This document shows positions 36,497 through 44,582 of a stretch of 47,265 nt of DNA, in pieces. The notes below the pieces were generated by a model that was given only the letters and a program-made list of their open reading frames with translations, was not told the origin of the DNA and did not search any database. How positions within the stretch are numbered: the stretch's first letter is position 1; every line of letters starts with the position of its first letter. Where the stretch lies: NCBI GenBank assembly GCA_017525505.1, contig JAFXSR010000066.1:1-47265 (forward strand). The letters run 5' to 3'. This stretch comes from Bacteroidales bacterium (GTDB lineage Bacteria > Bacteroidota > Bacteroidia > Bacteroidales > WCHB1-69). Made by a program: the position numbers and the translations under genes.

Positions 36497-37666
36497 TTAC
36501 CTTTCAAAAACTTCCACAATGGTATCACCGCTTACATAGGAAGTGATAGGTATGGTTTTACTCAGGAAGAAAAAGAGAATGACACAACATACAATGGTGA
36601 TTAGCATCTCAAAGATGGCGGTGAAGAAACCAATAATCAACATAACGAGTGCCACAACGAGTCCTACAGCATAAATCACCGCAAATACAGAAAACAGAAT
36701 GCCGGATTTGACACCGAGCACTTTGATATTCTGTTTTGAGCTACTGTATATTCCAAACAAGGTTATCAGAATAAAAAGAATCAAGGCTAACCATGAGCCA
36801 AGATTATCATTCCAACCTGTGAAAGCGAAAGTCAGTATCGTGGCGACAAAAACCACTGCCCCGATAAAAGCACAGTAAACGGGTCGCATGAAGTTCAACC
36901 GAAGCGGCTCTTTTTCGTCCCCTTCTTCTCTCTTGACACTTTTCGCCAGCCCCCTCACATAGATATTCATACAGCTAATCTGCATGACCACCGCAGCAAG
37001 GAATGAAAGATAGCGGAAAACTGTTGTCATCCCTCCGTAGCGTTTAGAATCGAGCCACCATAGCATATTGGTGCCCACCGAAAATATGCCCATCACCTCA
37101 AGAATGACCACCAACAGCAGCAAAGCGGGAACCCCTGCCACGCAAATCATCCTTAATCCATCGGAACCACTAACGAATAAAGCAAACAGTATGGCCACTA
37201 TCAACAAGATGAGTATTGCCAAATAAGGGGCGGATGTATTGTACCAATGACCAAGGTAAGTGTGCTGATTTTTCTTTTTATTGATGAAATCCTTTGTTTC
37301 CGCCGGATTATCCTCAACACTCAACACCAGATTCTCGGGAGACACATAATATTTTTTGCCCTCGTAGGTTATCGTCAGCATATCTTCCAAATACCCTTTG
37401 GCACCAGTTTTGTTCATCACTGTTTTGGCGATGGAATCCTCTCCCCCGTTGATAGTCACAAGAGTTCCGTTAGGCAGATAGCCTTCCACCTTGTTAAAAA
37501 CCAAAGTGCCGTATTTATCCGGTTTGGTAGCAAATGAATACAAGGCCACCGAATCACTATGCAACGCATCCGTTTTGAAAACATACTGTGCCGACATTAG
37601 CTTAATAGGGTTAAAAGAAAACAAAAGAAAGAGCACAGAAAAGGCGATTTGGGTGATTTTTTTCAT
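36497..37666 (-). CDS. Membrane protein with signal peptide and six-helix C-terminal region
   Basis: ATG 37666 is chosen because it gives a clean signal peptide (MKKITQIAFSVLFLLFSFNP ... MSAQ); the frame extends 36 codons upstream across the promoter. The 389-residue protein has a periplasmic beta-rich domain of about 130 residues (YSFATKPDKYGTLVFNKVEG, LPNGTLVTI, YYVSPENLVLSV) that resembles small SH3-like ligand domains. About six membrane helices follow from residue 150 (LAILILLIVAILFALFV and later). The family is unknown. Its promoter carries the operator shared with the giant surface protein. Confidence 0.8.
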   Translation of the reverse strand: MKKITQIAFSVLFLLFSFNPIKLMSAQYVFKTDALHSDSVALYSFATKPDKYGTLVFNKVEGYLPNGTLVTINGGEDSIAKTVMNKTGAKGYLEDMLTITYEGKKYYVSPENLVLSVEDNPAETKDFINKKKNQHTYLGHWYNTSAPYLAILILLIVAILFALFVSGSDGLRMICVAGVPALLLLVVILEVMGIFSVGTNMLWWLDSKRYGGMTTVFRYLSFLAAVVMQISCMNIYVRGLAKSVKREEGDEKEPLRLNFMRPVYCAFIGAVVFVATILTFAFTGWNDNLGSWLALILFILITLFGIYSSSKQNIKVLGVKSGILFSVFAVIYAVGLVVALVMLIIGFFTAIFEMLITIVCCVILFFFLSKTIPITSYVSGDTIVEVFER

Positions 37667-37738
37667 CTTTTTTGAATTTAACAAAATTTGGGTTTTTAAT
37701 TTAATGATTTCACAATCTACATAACGTATATTAGAATA

Positions 37739-37746
37739 CAAAAATA
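37739..37746 (-). promoter_or_regulatory. -7 promoter element of the membrane-protein pair
   Basis: TATTTTTG on the minus strand lies 72 bp before the ATG. A TTTG at 37766-37763 is 16 bp upstream, shorter than normal for -33. The direct-repeat operator lies 25 bp upstream. Confidence 0.65.
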
Positions 37747-37768
37747 AACACTTTCGCCCAAACAAATC

Positions 37769-37805
37769 TTGCATTCCGTAAAAAGCAACTTGTAATACGT
37801 AAAAA
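37769..37805 (-). promoter_or_regulatory. Direct-repeat operator, copy 2 (membrane-protein promoter)
   Basis: On the minus strand TTTTTACGTATTACAAG and TTTTTACGGAATGCAAG occur in tandem with a 21-bp period. Copy 1 at 24757-24791 aligns with it over 34-35 bp with only a few differences. No third full copy was found in the window. The remainder of the gap up to 37915 shows no gene. Confidence 0.8.
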
Positions 37806-37915
37806 TTTATTAATGCTATCCTTTTCTTCTATCTAGGCACAACTCTTACACCACCTTCCTGCGCTCATTCAAGAAGATGACTACTAACCCCTATTAACTA
37901 ATCACTAATCCCTAT

Positions 37916-40210
37916 TTAGAACCGCCAGTTCATGCCGAAATAGTAAAGGAAGGGCAGCTGATATACCACCTCGTTGGTGATACGGTTCACATAGAATACG
38001 TTGCTGTAGTTATACACGTTGGTCAGTGAAGCACTCAACTCAATGGAGTGACGCTCACCAATGAAGAATTTCTTTTTGAAGCCGATATCGAGACGGTGGT
38101 AGGCTGGCAGTCGTCCTTGGTTGAGGTCATCCAACACAAAATCGAGATCCTCGTTGGCATGGATGATGTCGTCGCCAATACCTCCCGAGGGCACAAAGCT
38201 GGGATAATAGGCCTGGGTCTGCGTGAAGGGGAAGCCCGAGCCAAAGTTCCAGCGCATGTCAATCTGCCATGAGCGGCGTTTGCCGAAAGCGTATGAGGCC
38301 AATATATTGATATTGTGGCGGCGGTCGAAATTCGGCGCATACGTCACATTGGCATCGGTACGTTTCACCCAACCCAAAGAATATACACCCCAGAGGTACA
38401 GGCCCTTGTATTCAAACTTGATGGAAATGTCGCCACCATAGGCATGTCCCTGCTCCCACATGAATATCTCGTCAGCCTGCTCGTCCATCAGGTAACGGTT
38501 AACTGAAATCAGCTGCGAGAAGTGCTTGTAGTAGCCTTCAATATTGATACTGGTATATTTCAACACATCCAACTCAAGGCCTAAAACCGCATGCTGGGAG
38601 GTCTGGAGACGGTTTTTCGGCTTTTTCCCGTTCGGCAACAGTGGCGTAATACTCAGCTGCGAGGGACTGGAAATGTAACCGTAGAACAGGTTGACCACAT
38701 CGCGGTCGGAGGTGACAGCCACATAATTTTGGGAATATATACCACCCGACATCTTCAGACGTATCTTCTTGGTAATGTTGTATTTCAAGGCTAATCTGGG
38801 TTCCGGTGACACCTTGCTCAGCGAAGTGTAGTATTGCAGACGGAAACTCGGCTCAATCAACAGCTTGTTTTTGTAATTGTACTTGTATTTGAGGAAGAAC
38901 GAAATGTCGGTGGTATGGTCTTTCGGATATTCCTTATTGCCGTATTTGGTCCAGTACTTATACTGGGTGCTGAAACCCACGGCATTTATGCCGACATTGA
39001 ACACACTTCGTCCCACATAATAATTGAATACCAAATTGAAGTTGAAACCGCCCGTACGGGTGTATTTACTATACGAGCCTTCGCTCTGGTATGCGGGGTC
39101 ATTGATTTTGGAAATATAGTCAGAATAAGCAAAAGTACCCTCGATAGTGGTATTGGCCTGACCGGGCACCAGCAGGAAGTTGGCTCCCACACCCCAGTTG
39201 TTCCACTGATACTGGATAGAGCTGTTGTAGTTGACTTTATCCATGAAATTGAAACCGAAGATATTGAATTTCGAGCCGCCTTGTCCTGCCAAAGTAATCT
39301 TTCCGTATAAATCCAAGAAATTGTAAGGCAGGCCGTTTTCATTTTTCACGTAAGGATAAAAGACCTTGGAGGATTGTTCCAGAAAAGAACCTTTACCAGA
39401 CAATATGAAACTCATGGAGGTCTTTCTGCCCTCTTTCAGCTTGATGAGGGGACCTTCCAGCAGCACCTGCGCCCCAATATTGCTTAGGTCTATTTTTCCT
39501 GACAGGCGCTTCTTGTTACCGTCTTTCGTCTTGATATTCATAACGGAGGAAATACGCCCACCGAATTCAGCCCCGAAACCGCCGGTATAAATGTCAGCAT
39601 TGCTCATGATATCCATATCGAAAACCGAGAACAAACCGATGGAATGGAAGGGGTTGAAGACAATCATACCGTCGAGCAAGAGCATGTTCTGTATAGGCGT
39701 ACCGCCACGCACATACAACTGGCCACCCTGGTCACCTGTGGAGATGATACCCGGCAGCACCTGCAAATACTGGGCAAAGTCGGGTTGGCCGCCAATGGCA
39801 GGCATCTTGGACATTTCCTTTGGGCTAATGCTGATTACAGCCGTGCGGGTCTCCTGTATTTTGCGGTCGGTCTCCGCCGTTACCTGAATCTCATCCAAGG
39901 CCACCGATGACGGATTAATCATATAGCGTTTGATCACCATCTTACTGCTTACATCGATAGTATCGACAAAAGAATCGTAACCGAAAAAATTGATGGACAA
40001 CACATAACGACCGTGGGGAACTTTGTCGATGAGGAAGTTACCATTAGATTCGGTCATGGCACCATAAGGGGTTCCCTGCAATACCACAGGACAGTAACCC
40101 ACAGGCTCTCCACTGGTGGCATCATAAACAAAACCTTTCACAGTGGTTTGTGCCATTCCAAACAGCACACTGGTCAGTAAGATGATAAACGCGATAAATT
40201 TTTTGGTCAT
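37916..40210 (-). CDS. TonB-dependent outer-membrane receptor with carboxypeptidase-like leader domain
   Basis: The 764-residue protein has a signal peptide (MTKKFIAFIILLTSVLFGMAQ). A CarboxypepD_reg-like domain covers about residues 23-105 (VKGFVYDATSGEPVGYCPVV ... NGNFLIDKVPHGRYVL). The plug domain follows (ISPKEMSKMP, GGQLYVRGGTPIQNMLLLDG, NADIYTGGFGAEFGGRISSV), and then a 22-stranded barrel region ending in Phe. Such receptors import a large ligand using TonB. No SusD partner is next to it, so the substrate is unknown. It is flanked by CTAATCACTAATCCC-like words in opposite orientations. No clear promoter box is seen. Confidence 0.93.
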   Translation of the reverse strand: MTKKFIAFIILLTSVLFGMAQTTVKGFVYDATSGEPVGYCPVVLQGTPYGAMTESNGNFLIDKVPHGRYVLSINFFGYDSFVDTIDVSSKMVIKRYMINPSSVALDEIQVTAETDRKIQETRTAVISISPKEMSKMPAIGGQPDFAQYLQVLPGIISTGDQGGQLYVRGGTPIQNMLLLDGMIVFNPFHSIGLFSVFDMDIMSNADIYTGGFGAEFGGRISSVMNIKTKDGNKKRLSGKIDLSNIGAQVLLEGPLIKLKEGRKTSMSFILSGKGSFLEQSSKVFYPYVKNENGLPYNFLDLYGKITLAGQGGSKFNIFGFNFMDKVNYNSSIQYQWNNWGVGANFLLVPGQANTTIEGTFAYSDYISKINDPAYQSEGSYSKYTRTGGFNFNLVFNYYVGRSVFNVGINAVGFSTQYKYWTKYGNKEYPKDHTTDISFFLKYKYNYKNKLLIEPSFRLQYYTSLSKVSPEPRLALKYNITKKIRLKMSGGIYSQNYVAVTSDRDVVNLFYGYISSPSQLSITPLLPNGKKPKNRLQTSQHAVLGLELDVLKYTSINIEGYYKHFSQLISVNRYLMDEQADEIFMWEQGHAYGGDISIKFEYKGLYLWGVYSLGWVKRTDANVTYAPNFDRRHNINILASYAFGKRRSWQIDMRWNFGSGFPFTQTQAYYPSFVPSGGIGDDIIHANEDLDFVLDDLNQGRLPAYHRLDIGFKKKFFIGERHSIELSASLTNVYNYSNVFYVNRITNEVVYQLPFLYYFGMNWRF

Positions 40211-40211
40211 A

Positions 40212-40400
40212 GAATTTAGGTTTCAGGTATCAGTGATTAGGTATCAGTGATTAGGGGCAGTATAGTTAATAATTAACAGTTATTGTTTTTTCAGTTTCAT
40301 TTGCACATTTGCTAATTAACCAATTTGCTAATTCAATTAACACATTAGCACATTGATAATTAGCATATTAAAAAACTTTCAGTTTTCAACTTTCAGTTTT
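40212..40400. repeat. AT-rich satellite words upstream of the TonB receptor
   Basis: The gap holds two copies of AGGTATCAGTGATT and many variants of TTTGCTAATT and TTAGCACATT. The same words recur at 12001-12031, 40925-40960, 44087-44140, 44448-44525 and 46429-46500. No gene is seen here. Confidence 0.6.
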
Positions 40401-40405
40401 CAGTT

Positions 40406-40921
40406 TTAAAAAATCAGCCTGATTTCTTCTTTCAGGGCTTCCATCGCCGAGGCGATGGGCGATTGTCCAGCTGTCTGCTCCAGAATTGCGGAAACCAGCT
40501 CAATGCCAGGAGCATCAGGAGCAATTTTGCCCGAGCTGACATTGATGATACGGATGATCTCCTCCTTGGCGTTGCAGATTTTGTCCCACACATCTGAAGA
40601 AAGGTAAATCTGCTGCGACAGGTTATGTTCAAACTCGGCACGAATGGAGGCAATGAGCAACTGTCGCAGCTCCACATTGGGAGTATTGCCATCGTTCAGT
40701 CTCAGTATCAATTGGTTAGGTTCTATCCTTTCTAAAAACATGGCCATGCGCTCGTAGGCCTGCAGTCGTACAGGAGCAATTACTGATTTGTTATGTTCTT
40801 TCAGTTCCAACAAACGTTTTCGTTCATCGTTTCTGATAAACATCCTCATCGAGAAGAATGCGGTCAGAAACACAATCACCGCCACCAGAAGCGTACCGAT
40901 AATATAGAGTGCGAATTCCAT
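40406..40921 (-). CDS. DUF7935-like membrane-anchored protein
   Basis: ATG 40921 is chosen because it gives an N-terminal membrane helix right away (MEFALYIIGTLLVAVIVFLTAFF); the frame extends 24 codons upstream into repeat DNA. The 171-residue protein continues as a soluble, mostly helical domain (VIAPVRLQAYERMAMFLERI, ELRQLLIASIRAEFEHNLSQ). I recognise it as the small conserved Bacteroidetes family often annotated DUF7935. Its function is unknown. It lies 150 bp after glutamine synthetase on the same strand, with a dispersed repeat between them. Confidence 0.8.
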   Translation of the reverse strand: MEFALYIIGTLLVAVIVFLTAFFSMRMFIRNDERKRLLELKEHNKSVIAPVRLQAYERMAMFLERIEPNQLILRLNDGNTPNVELRQLLIASIRAEFEHNLSQQIYLSSDVWDKICNAKEEIIRIINVSSGKIAPDAPGIELVSAILEQTAGQSPIASAMEALKEEIRLIF

Positions 40922-40965
40922 TGATAATGTGCTAATGAGACAATGTGCAAATGTGCAAATTATTT

Positions 40966-41062
40966 TCGTCAAGGCGGTGAGACGTGGAGACACTCGCTAC
41001 GCTCGCTCGTGAAGACGGTGTGATGAAATCTCGTCTTAACGCCTCCACGTCTTAACGTCTTA
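40966..41062. repeat. Dispersed palindromic intergenic repeat, copy 2
   Basis: The block contains GTGAGACGTGGAGACACTCG, CTACGCTCGCTCGTGAAGACG and GAAATCTCGTCTTAACGCC, then CGTCTTAACGTCTTAACG. It matches the block at 11838-11995 in word content and order. It lies just downstream of the glutamine synthetase gene. Confidence 0.7.
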
Positions 41063-41071
41063 ACGTATATT

Positions 41072-42577
41072 TTATCCGCAGTGGAAGTAATTGTGTACTA
41101 ATTCGAGCATCTTTTCAGGATGTTTGGCGATTTCCTCGCGGATATTTTTGTCCTGATAAGATTTCAGCATTTTGATGATGTCGTCAATCATCTCTGCATT
41201 GAAAACACCATGCTGCTCGAAAATGTCTCTGTGGGCGCTCAATTCATCGGCAGACTCCCAGCAGGAAGCGGGCAGCTGTGCCAGACTTTCCAGTTTGGCC
41301 TTGTTTTCGGCCTTATGGATATTGACATCCACATAGGTTTTCTTGGCGAAGTCGAGGGCGCCTTCCATTTCGAAACCATGACGGGCAGCCACACACAAAC
41401 CGGCCAAGAGCAGGTAAATGTCAGCGGAACCGTCGGGACAACGGAACTCGATGGTCTGTTTCTGCGACAGATCCATACGGGCAGGTTTCTCCATCGGGTT
41501 CACCATGGCCACCATGTCGTTTTTGTGGGTCCAGCCCAGCGGCACTCTCACCAATACCGAACGGTTGCGGTCGCCCCAGCAAATGGAGGTAGGAGCTTCC
41601 TGATGAGGCACCAAACGGAAGTATGAAGTAGGATTGGTGTTGCCGAAGGCGGTCAGTGAGGAAGCGCAGGTCATGAAACCGGCAATAGCGGAATGAGCAA
41701 TCGTGTTCAGCTTGCCTTTGGTAACATACTGGTTCTTACCGTCTTTGACAATGCGGGTATGGATGTGCAAACCGCTACCGGCTTTGCCAGCAGTGATTTT
41801 CGGAGCGAAGGTCACGTCCAAACCATACTGATAAGCTAAGTTTCTGATAATCCATTTGGCCAGTACCAGCTGGTCGGCGGCATCCTGCACGTCGGTCACC
41901 AGGAATTCAATCTCATTCTGCTCGTAAATTCTGTCCTCCATGGTGAAGTTACCCACTTCGGAGTGACCGTATTTAATCTGACCACCCACTTTGGAGATAT
42001 TCAGCATACATTCTTTGCGAAATTCCTCGAATTTGGTGAACGGGGTGGATTCGTGATAACCGCGCTGGTCGGGAGTCAGGTACAGATCGTCCTTGTCGCC
42101 AATCACGTAGTATTCCAGCTCGCCCATGGCCTGGAACTTCATGCCGGTCACCTTGGTGAAAGCCTCAGAAGCTTTGCGCAGCACATATTCGGGAGAATTT
42201 TCCATGGGCTGTCCGTCCTTGTTGAAATAGGAGCACAGCATGGAGATGGTTGGAATGTCAGCGAACGGATCCAGGAAAGCGGTGCTGAAACGGGGCACCA
42301 CATACAAGTCACTGGAACCGGCATGGATGAATGACGGGAAAATGTTGGAACCGTCAACACGCTCGCCGGCGGACAGAATCTGTTCCAGATATTCGCGATT
42401 GTTCAGCACGAAATTCAGGGTTTTCAGACGACCGTCACCTGCCACATAATGGAAGTTGATCATCGGGATTTCTTTCTCCTCGATGAATTTGATAATGTCA
42501 GCTTTTGTAAATTCTTTCGGATCCTTTTTCAGATAGTTTACTAAAGGATTCATGCTCATTAACAAGTGTTCTTTCAT
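41072..42577 (-). CDS. glnA: Glutamine synthetase
   Basis: This cytosolic enzyme makes glutamine from glutamate, ammonia and ATP. The 501-residue protein has an N-terminal beta-grasp domain and the catalytic barrel. Visible motifs are GELEYYV, KAGSGLHIHT (the family usually has NGSGMHxH), NPTSYFRLVPHQEAP, WGDRNRSVLVRVP and EFRCPDGSADIYLLLAGL. It is the ~500-residue Bacteroidetes form, not the ~730-residue type III enzyme. Alternative starts at residues 7 (MSMNPL) and 9 are possible. It has its own promoter. Some motif residues differ from classical GlnA, so a gamma-glutamyl-ligase relative cannot be fully excluded. Confidence 0.9.
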   Translation of the reverse strand: MKEHLLMSMNPLVNYLKKDPKEFTKADIIKFIEEKEIPMINFHYVAGDGRLKTLNFVLNNREYLEQILSAGERVDGSNIFPSFIHAGSSDLYVVPRFSTAFLDPFADIPTISMLCSYFNKDGQPMENSPEYVLRKASEAFTKVTGMKFQAMGELEYYVIGDKDDLYLTPDQRGYHESTPFTKFEEFRKECMLNISKVGGQIKYGHSEVGNFTMEDRIYEQNEIEFLVTDVQDAADQLVLAKWIIRNLAYQYGLDVTFAPKITAGKAGSGLHIHTRIVKDGKNQYVTKGKLNTIAHSAIAGFMTCASSLTAFGNTNPTSYFRLVPHQEAPTSICWGDRNRSVLVRVPLGWTHKNDMVAMVNPMEKPARMDLSQKQTIEFRCPDGSADIYLLLAGLCVAARHGFEMEGALDFAKKTYVDVNIHKAENKAKLESLAQLPASCWESADELSAHRDIFEQHGVFNAEMIDDIIKMLKSYQDKNIREEIAKHPEKMLELVHNYFHCG

Positions 42578-42630
42578 GATGCTTTTGTTTTTATATTTAT
42601 TTCAGTTTATGTCGATACTTTTAGGGGTTG

Positions 42631-42661
42631 CAAAGGTACGTAAAGTTTTTGAGATTTTCAA
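42631..42661 (-). promoter_or_regulatory. Promoter of glnA
   Basis: On the minus strand TTG (42661-42659) and TACCTTTG (42638-42631) are 20 bp apart, a close match to the Bacteroidetes consensus. The leader is about 50 nt. Confidence 0.7.
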
Positions 42662-42779
42662 GCATTTGAAAGAAAAGTTTTTTGTTGTTAGTGCTACTTT
42701 TTTTCTCATTACTTGTCTTGCTATTTTTTTAGGTTGGTGATAAAAGTGTTTTATAAATGGTATGCAATAAGCGATTAGT

Positions 42780-42980
42780 CGTGCTGAAAGCACGTAATCC
42801 TATTAACCCCGCATAAGCGTAGCGTAATGTGGGGTATGCGGTAATCTACTCTACTCCTGCGTGTCGTAGATACGCCACATTATATATAGCGTGCTTTCAG
42901 CACGCAGACAGGGTTTGTTATTTTCCACCCCACACAACAAGTTTGTGCGGGGTTAATAGGATATCGTGACTTTGGCACGC
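42780..42980. mobile_element. MITE-like palindromic element, no coding capacity
   Basis: The left end is CGTGCTGAAAGCACG (42780-42794) then CCTATTAACCCCGCA (42799-42813). The right end is TGCGGGGTTAATAGG (42946-42960) then a degenerate CGTGACTTTGGCACG. The two ends are inverted copies with a 4-bp spacer in each. An internal GCGTGCTTTCAGCACGC (42889-42905) repeats the first palindrome. No open frame of note lies inside. Confidence 0.6.
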
Positions 42981-43049
42981 CTCTTTGATGCAAACTATTA
43001 AGGAGTATTGTATCAATAATTACGGGCATTTATAAAGTGATTTTTACCG

Positions 43050-43097
43050 TATAAATCCCCGTAACTATATTATTTTTGGAGGTTATGGGGATTTATA
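43050..43097. repeat. 16-bp inverted repeat upstream of the methyltransferase
   Basis: TATAAATCCCCGTAAC (43050-43065) and GTTATGGGGATTTATA (43082-43097) are complementary except at one position and flank a 16-nt AT-rich loop. It sits 12 bp before a TATTTTTG box and could be an operator. Confidence 0.65.
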
Positions 43098-43109
43098 AGA
43101 CATTTTTAC

Positions 43110-43117
43110 TATTTTTG
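43110..43117 (+). promoter_or_regulatory. -7 promoter element before the trmN6-like gene
   Basis: TATTTTTG followed by CATC, the same context as the box before the DUF4143 ATPase at 14153. It lies 97 bp before the chosen methyltransferase start. Confidence 0.55.
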
Positions 43118-43141
43118 CATCTGTAATTCAAATTTCTTATC

Positions 43142-43231
43142 ATGTTAATCGGAAGAAAAATCACCTTTCAATATAGCCGAATGCGAGCAATATGCCAATG
43201 TGGCCGAACTGAATATGTCACGCAAGGATAG
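43142..43231 (+). other. Short leader frame, possible relic of an ATPase gene start
   Basis: A 29-codon frame (MLIGRKITFQYSRMR ...) starts 25 bp after the -7 box and overlaps the methyltransferase start. MLIGRK resembles the N-terminus of Bacteroidetes IGRxxE-type AAA ATPases. It may be a leftover of such a gene, a leader peptide, or chance. Confidence 0.3.
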
Positions 43232-44096
43232 AAAGAACTTTTACATGTTTCACTTCAAGCACTTCTCTTTATACCACGACAACAGCGCCCTGAAAATCTC
43301 CACCGACGCGCTGCTGCTGGCCGCTGCCACCCCTGTGGACCAGGTGAGAACAGTGCTGGACATTGGCTGCGGCTGCGGAGTGATTGCCTTCTGTCTGGCT
43401 TGGAAGATGCAGCAGAAGGCTCTCAGGGAGAGGACTGCGAAAGAAAATGTCACGAAGGTGGATATTCTACAAAAGAATGCGCTACAAGAAAACATAATTC
43501 AAGAAAATACCTGTGAAGAAAATGACCTTCAAGAATTTATGGGCATCGACATTGACGCCTCTTCAATCGAAGATGCCTTGAAAAGCAAGGAGATTTTTCC
43601 GCAAAGAAATTACCAGAACCTCCTTTTTTATCAACAAAGTATTCAGAATTTTGCCTGCGAACACCATAAAAAATTTGACCTGATTGTCTCCAATCCCCCA
43701 TTTTTTGTGGATGCCCTCAAGCCCAACACCCCACAGAAAAACATCAGCAAACACAACGACACCCTACCGTTTGAAGATTTGAAAGACGCCGTTTGCAAGC
43801 TGCTGGCACCCACCGGTCGCTTTTTCATGATTCTTCCCGCCAACGAAAGCGAAAGGTTTGAGCGAATTTCTCAAAATCAATTGTTTAAATTCTACCAATT
43901 GCTAATTCAGCCCACCCCGTCAAAACCCGTGAACCGCATCATCACCGGCTACCGCCTGCTCCCCGCTACATCCACAAAAAATTGCCCAATGGCACCTGCT
44001 TGCATCACCGAGACACTTTGTCTCCGCAATGCCGACAATAATATGTCGGAGTCTTATCTGCAATTGACAAAAGATTTTTTATTGGGAATTTGCTAA
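43215..44096 (+). CDS. tRNA1(Val) A37 N6-methyltransferase-like protein (TrmN6 type)
   Basis: The 293-residue protein is a class I SAM-dependent methyltransferase. It opens with the family's FHFKHFSLYHDNSALKISTD segment. SAM motif I is VLDIGCGCGVIAF and the catalytic NPPF motif is in LIVSNPPFFVDALK, followed by KHNDTLPFEDL. TrmN6 (YfiC) methylates A37 of tRNA1-Val. An unusual Glu/Asn/Lys-rich insertion of about 40 residues (around KNALQENIIQENTCEENDLQ) separates motif I from the acidic strand GIDIDASS. The start is uncertain: ATG 43215 is used, while ATG 43245 or GTG 43200 are alternatives. Specificity is inferred from family resemblance only. Confidence 0.82.
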   Translation: MSRKDRKNFYMFHFKHFSLYHDNSALKISTDALLLAAATPVDQVRTVLDIGCGCGVIAFCLAWKMQQKALRERTAKENVTKVDILQKNALQENIIQENTCEENDLQEFMGIDIDASSIEDALKSKEIFPQRNYQNLLFYQQSIQNFACEHHKKFDLIVSNPPFFVDALKPNTPQKNISKHNDTLPFEDLKDAVCKLLAPTGRFFMILPANESERFERISQNQLFKFYQLLIQPTPSKPVNRIITGYRLLPATSTKNCPMAPACITETLCLRNADNNMSESYLQLTKDFLLGIC

Positions 44097-44540
44097 TTGA
44101 CTAATTTGCTAATTTGCTAATTCCATTAGCACATTATCATCTCCCCTCGAACGAAGTGAGACTCCTCACGGACGCACACGGTGCGTCCCTACATCCCATC
44201 ACACCTTCTCACCATATAATCCATCATCCTGTAATCTTGTAATCAACACTTCTCCCCTCGAGGGCGCAGCCCGAGACTCCCCCAATGACTACCCCGTCCT
44301 TCGGGCACCCGGTGGAGGCTTCGCCTCCTTCTCCTCCTCGCTCGGCATAATCAAAGCTTACTTTGCTTCTGCTCTCGCTCCTTCGTCGAATCTAAAAGAA
44401 GGGGAATTTAAACTCCCCTTGAGCGAAGCGAAACTCCCCCTTTCATCATTTGCTAATTAACTAATTGACCAATTTGCTAATTTCATTGGCACATTAGCAC
44501 ATTGTCTCATTAGCACATTAAACAATGGATACTGGGCTAA
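44087..44540. repeat. Mosaic of intergenic repeats and hairpins
   Basis: The 486-bp gene-free stretch contains TTTGCTAATT satellites (44087-44140 and 44448-44525). It also has GGACGCACACGGTGCGTCC near 44173-44192, GGAGGCTTCGCCTCC near 44323-44338, and a terminator-like hairpin AAGGGGA ... TCCCCTT (44399-44420). The words ACGAAGTGAG and GAGCGAAGCGAAACTCCCCC recur in variant form. I see no gene. Confidence 0.6.
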
Positions 44541-44582
44541 AATTGCATTTTTTTTAAAGTTTTAGCCCGTTATCATTGTTTT

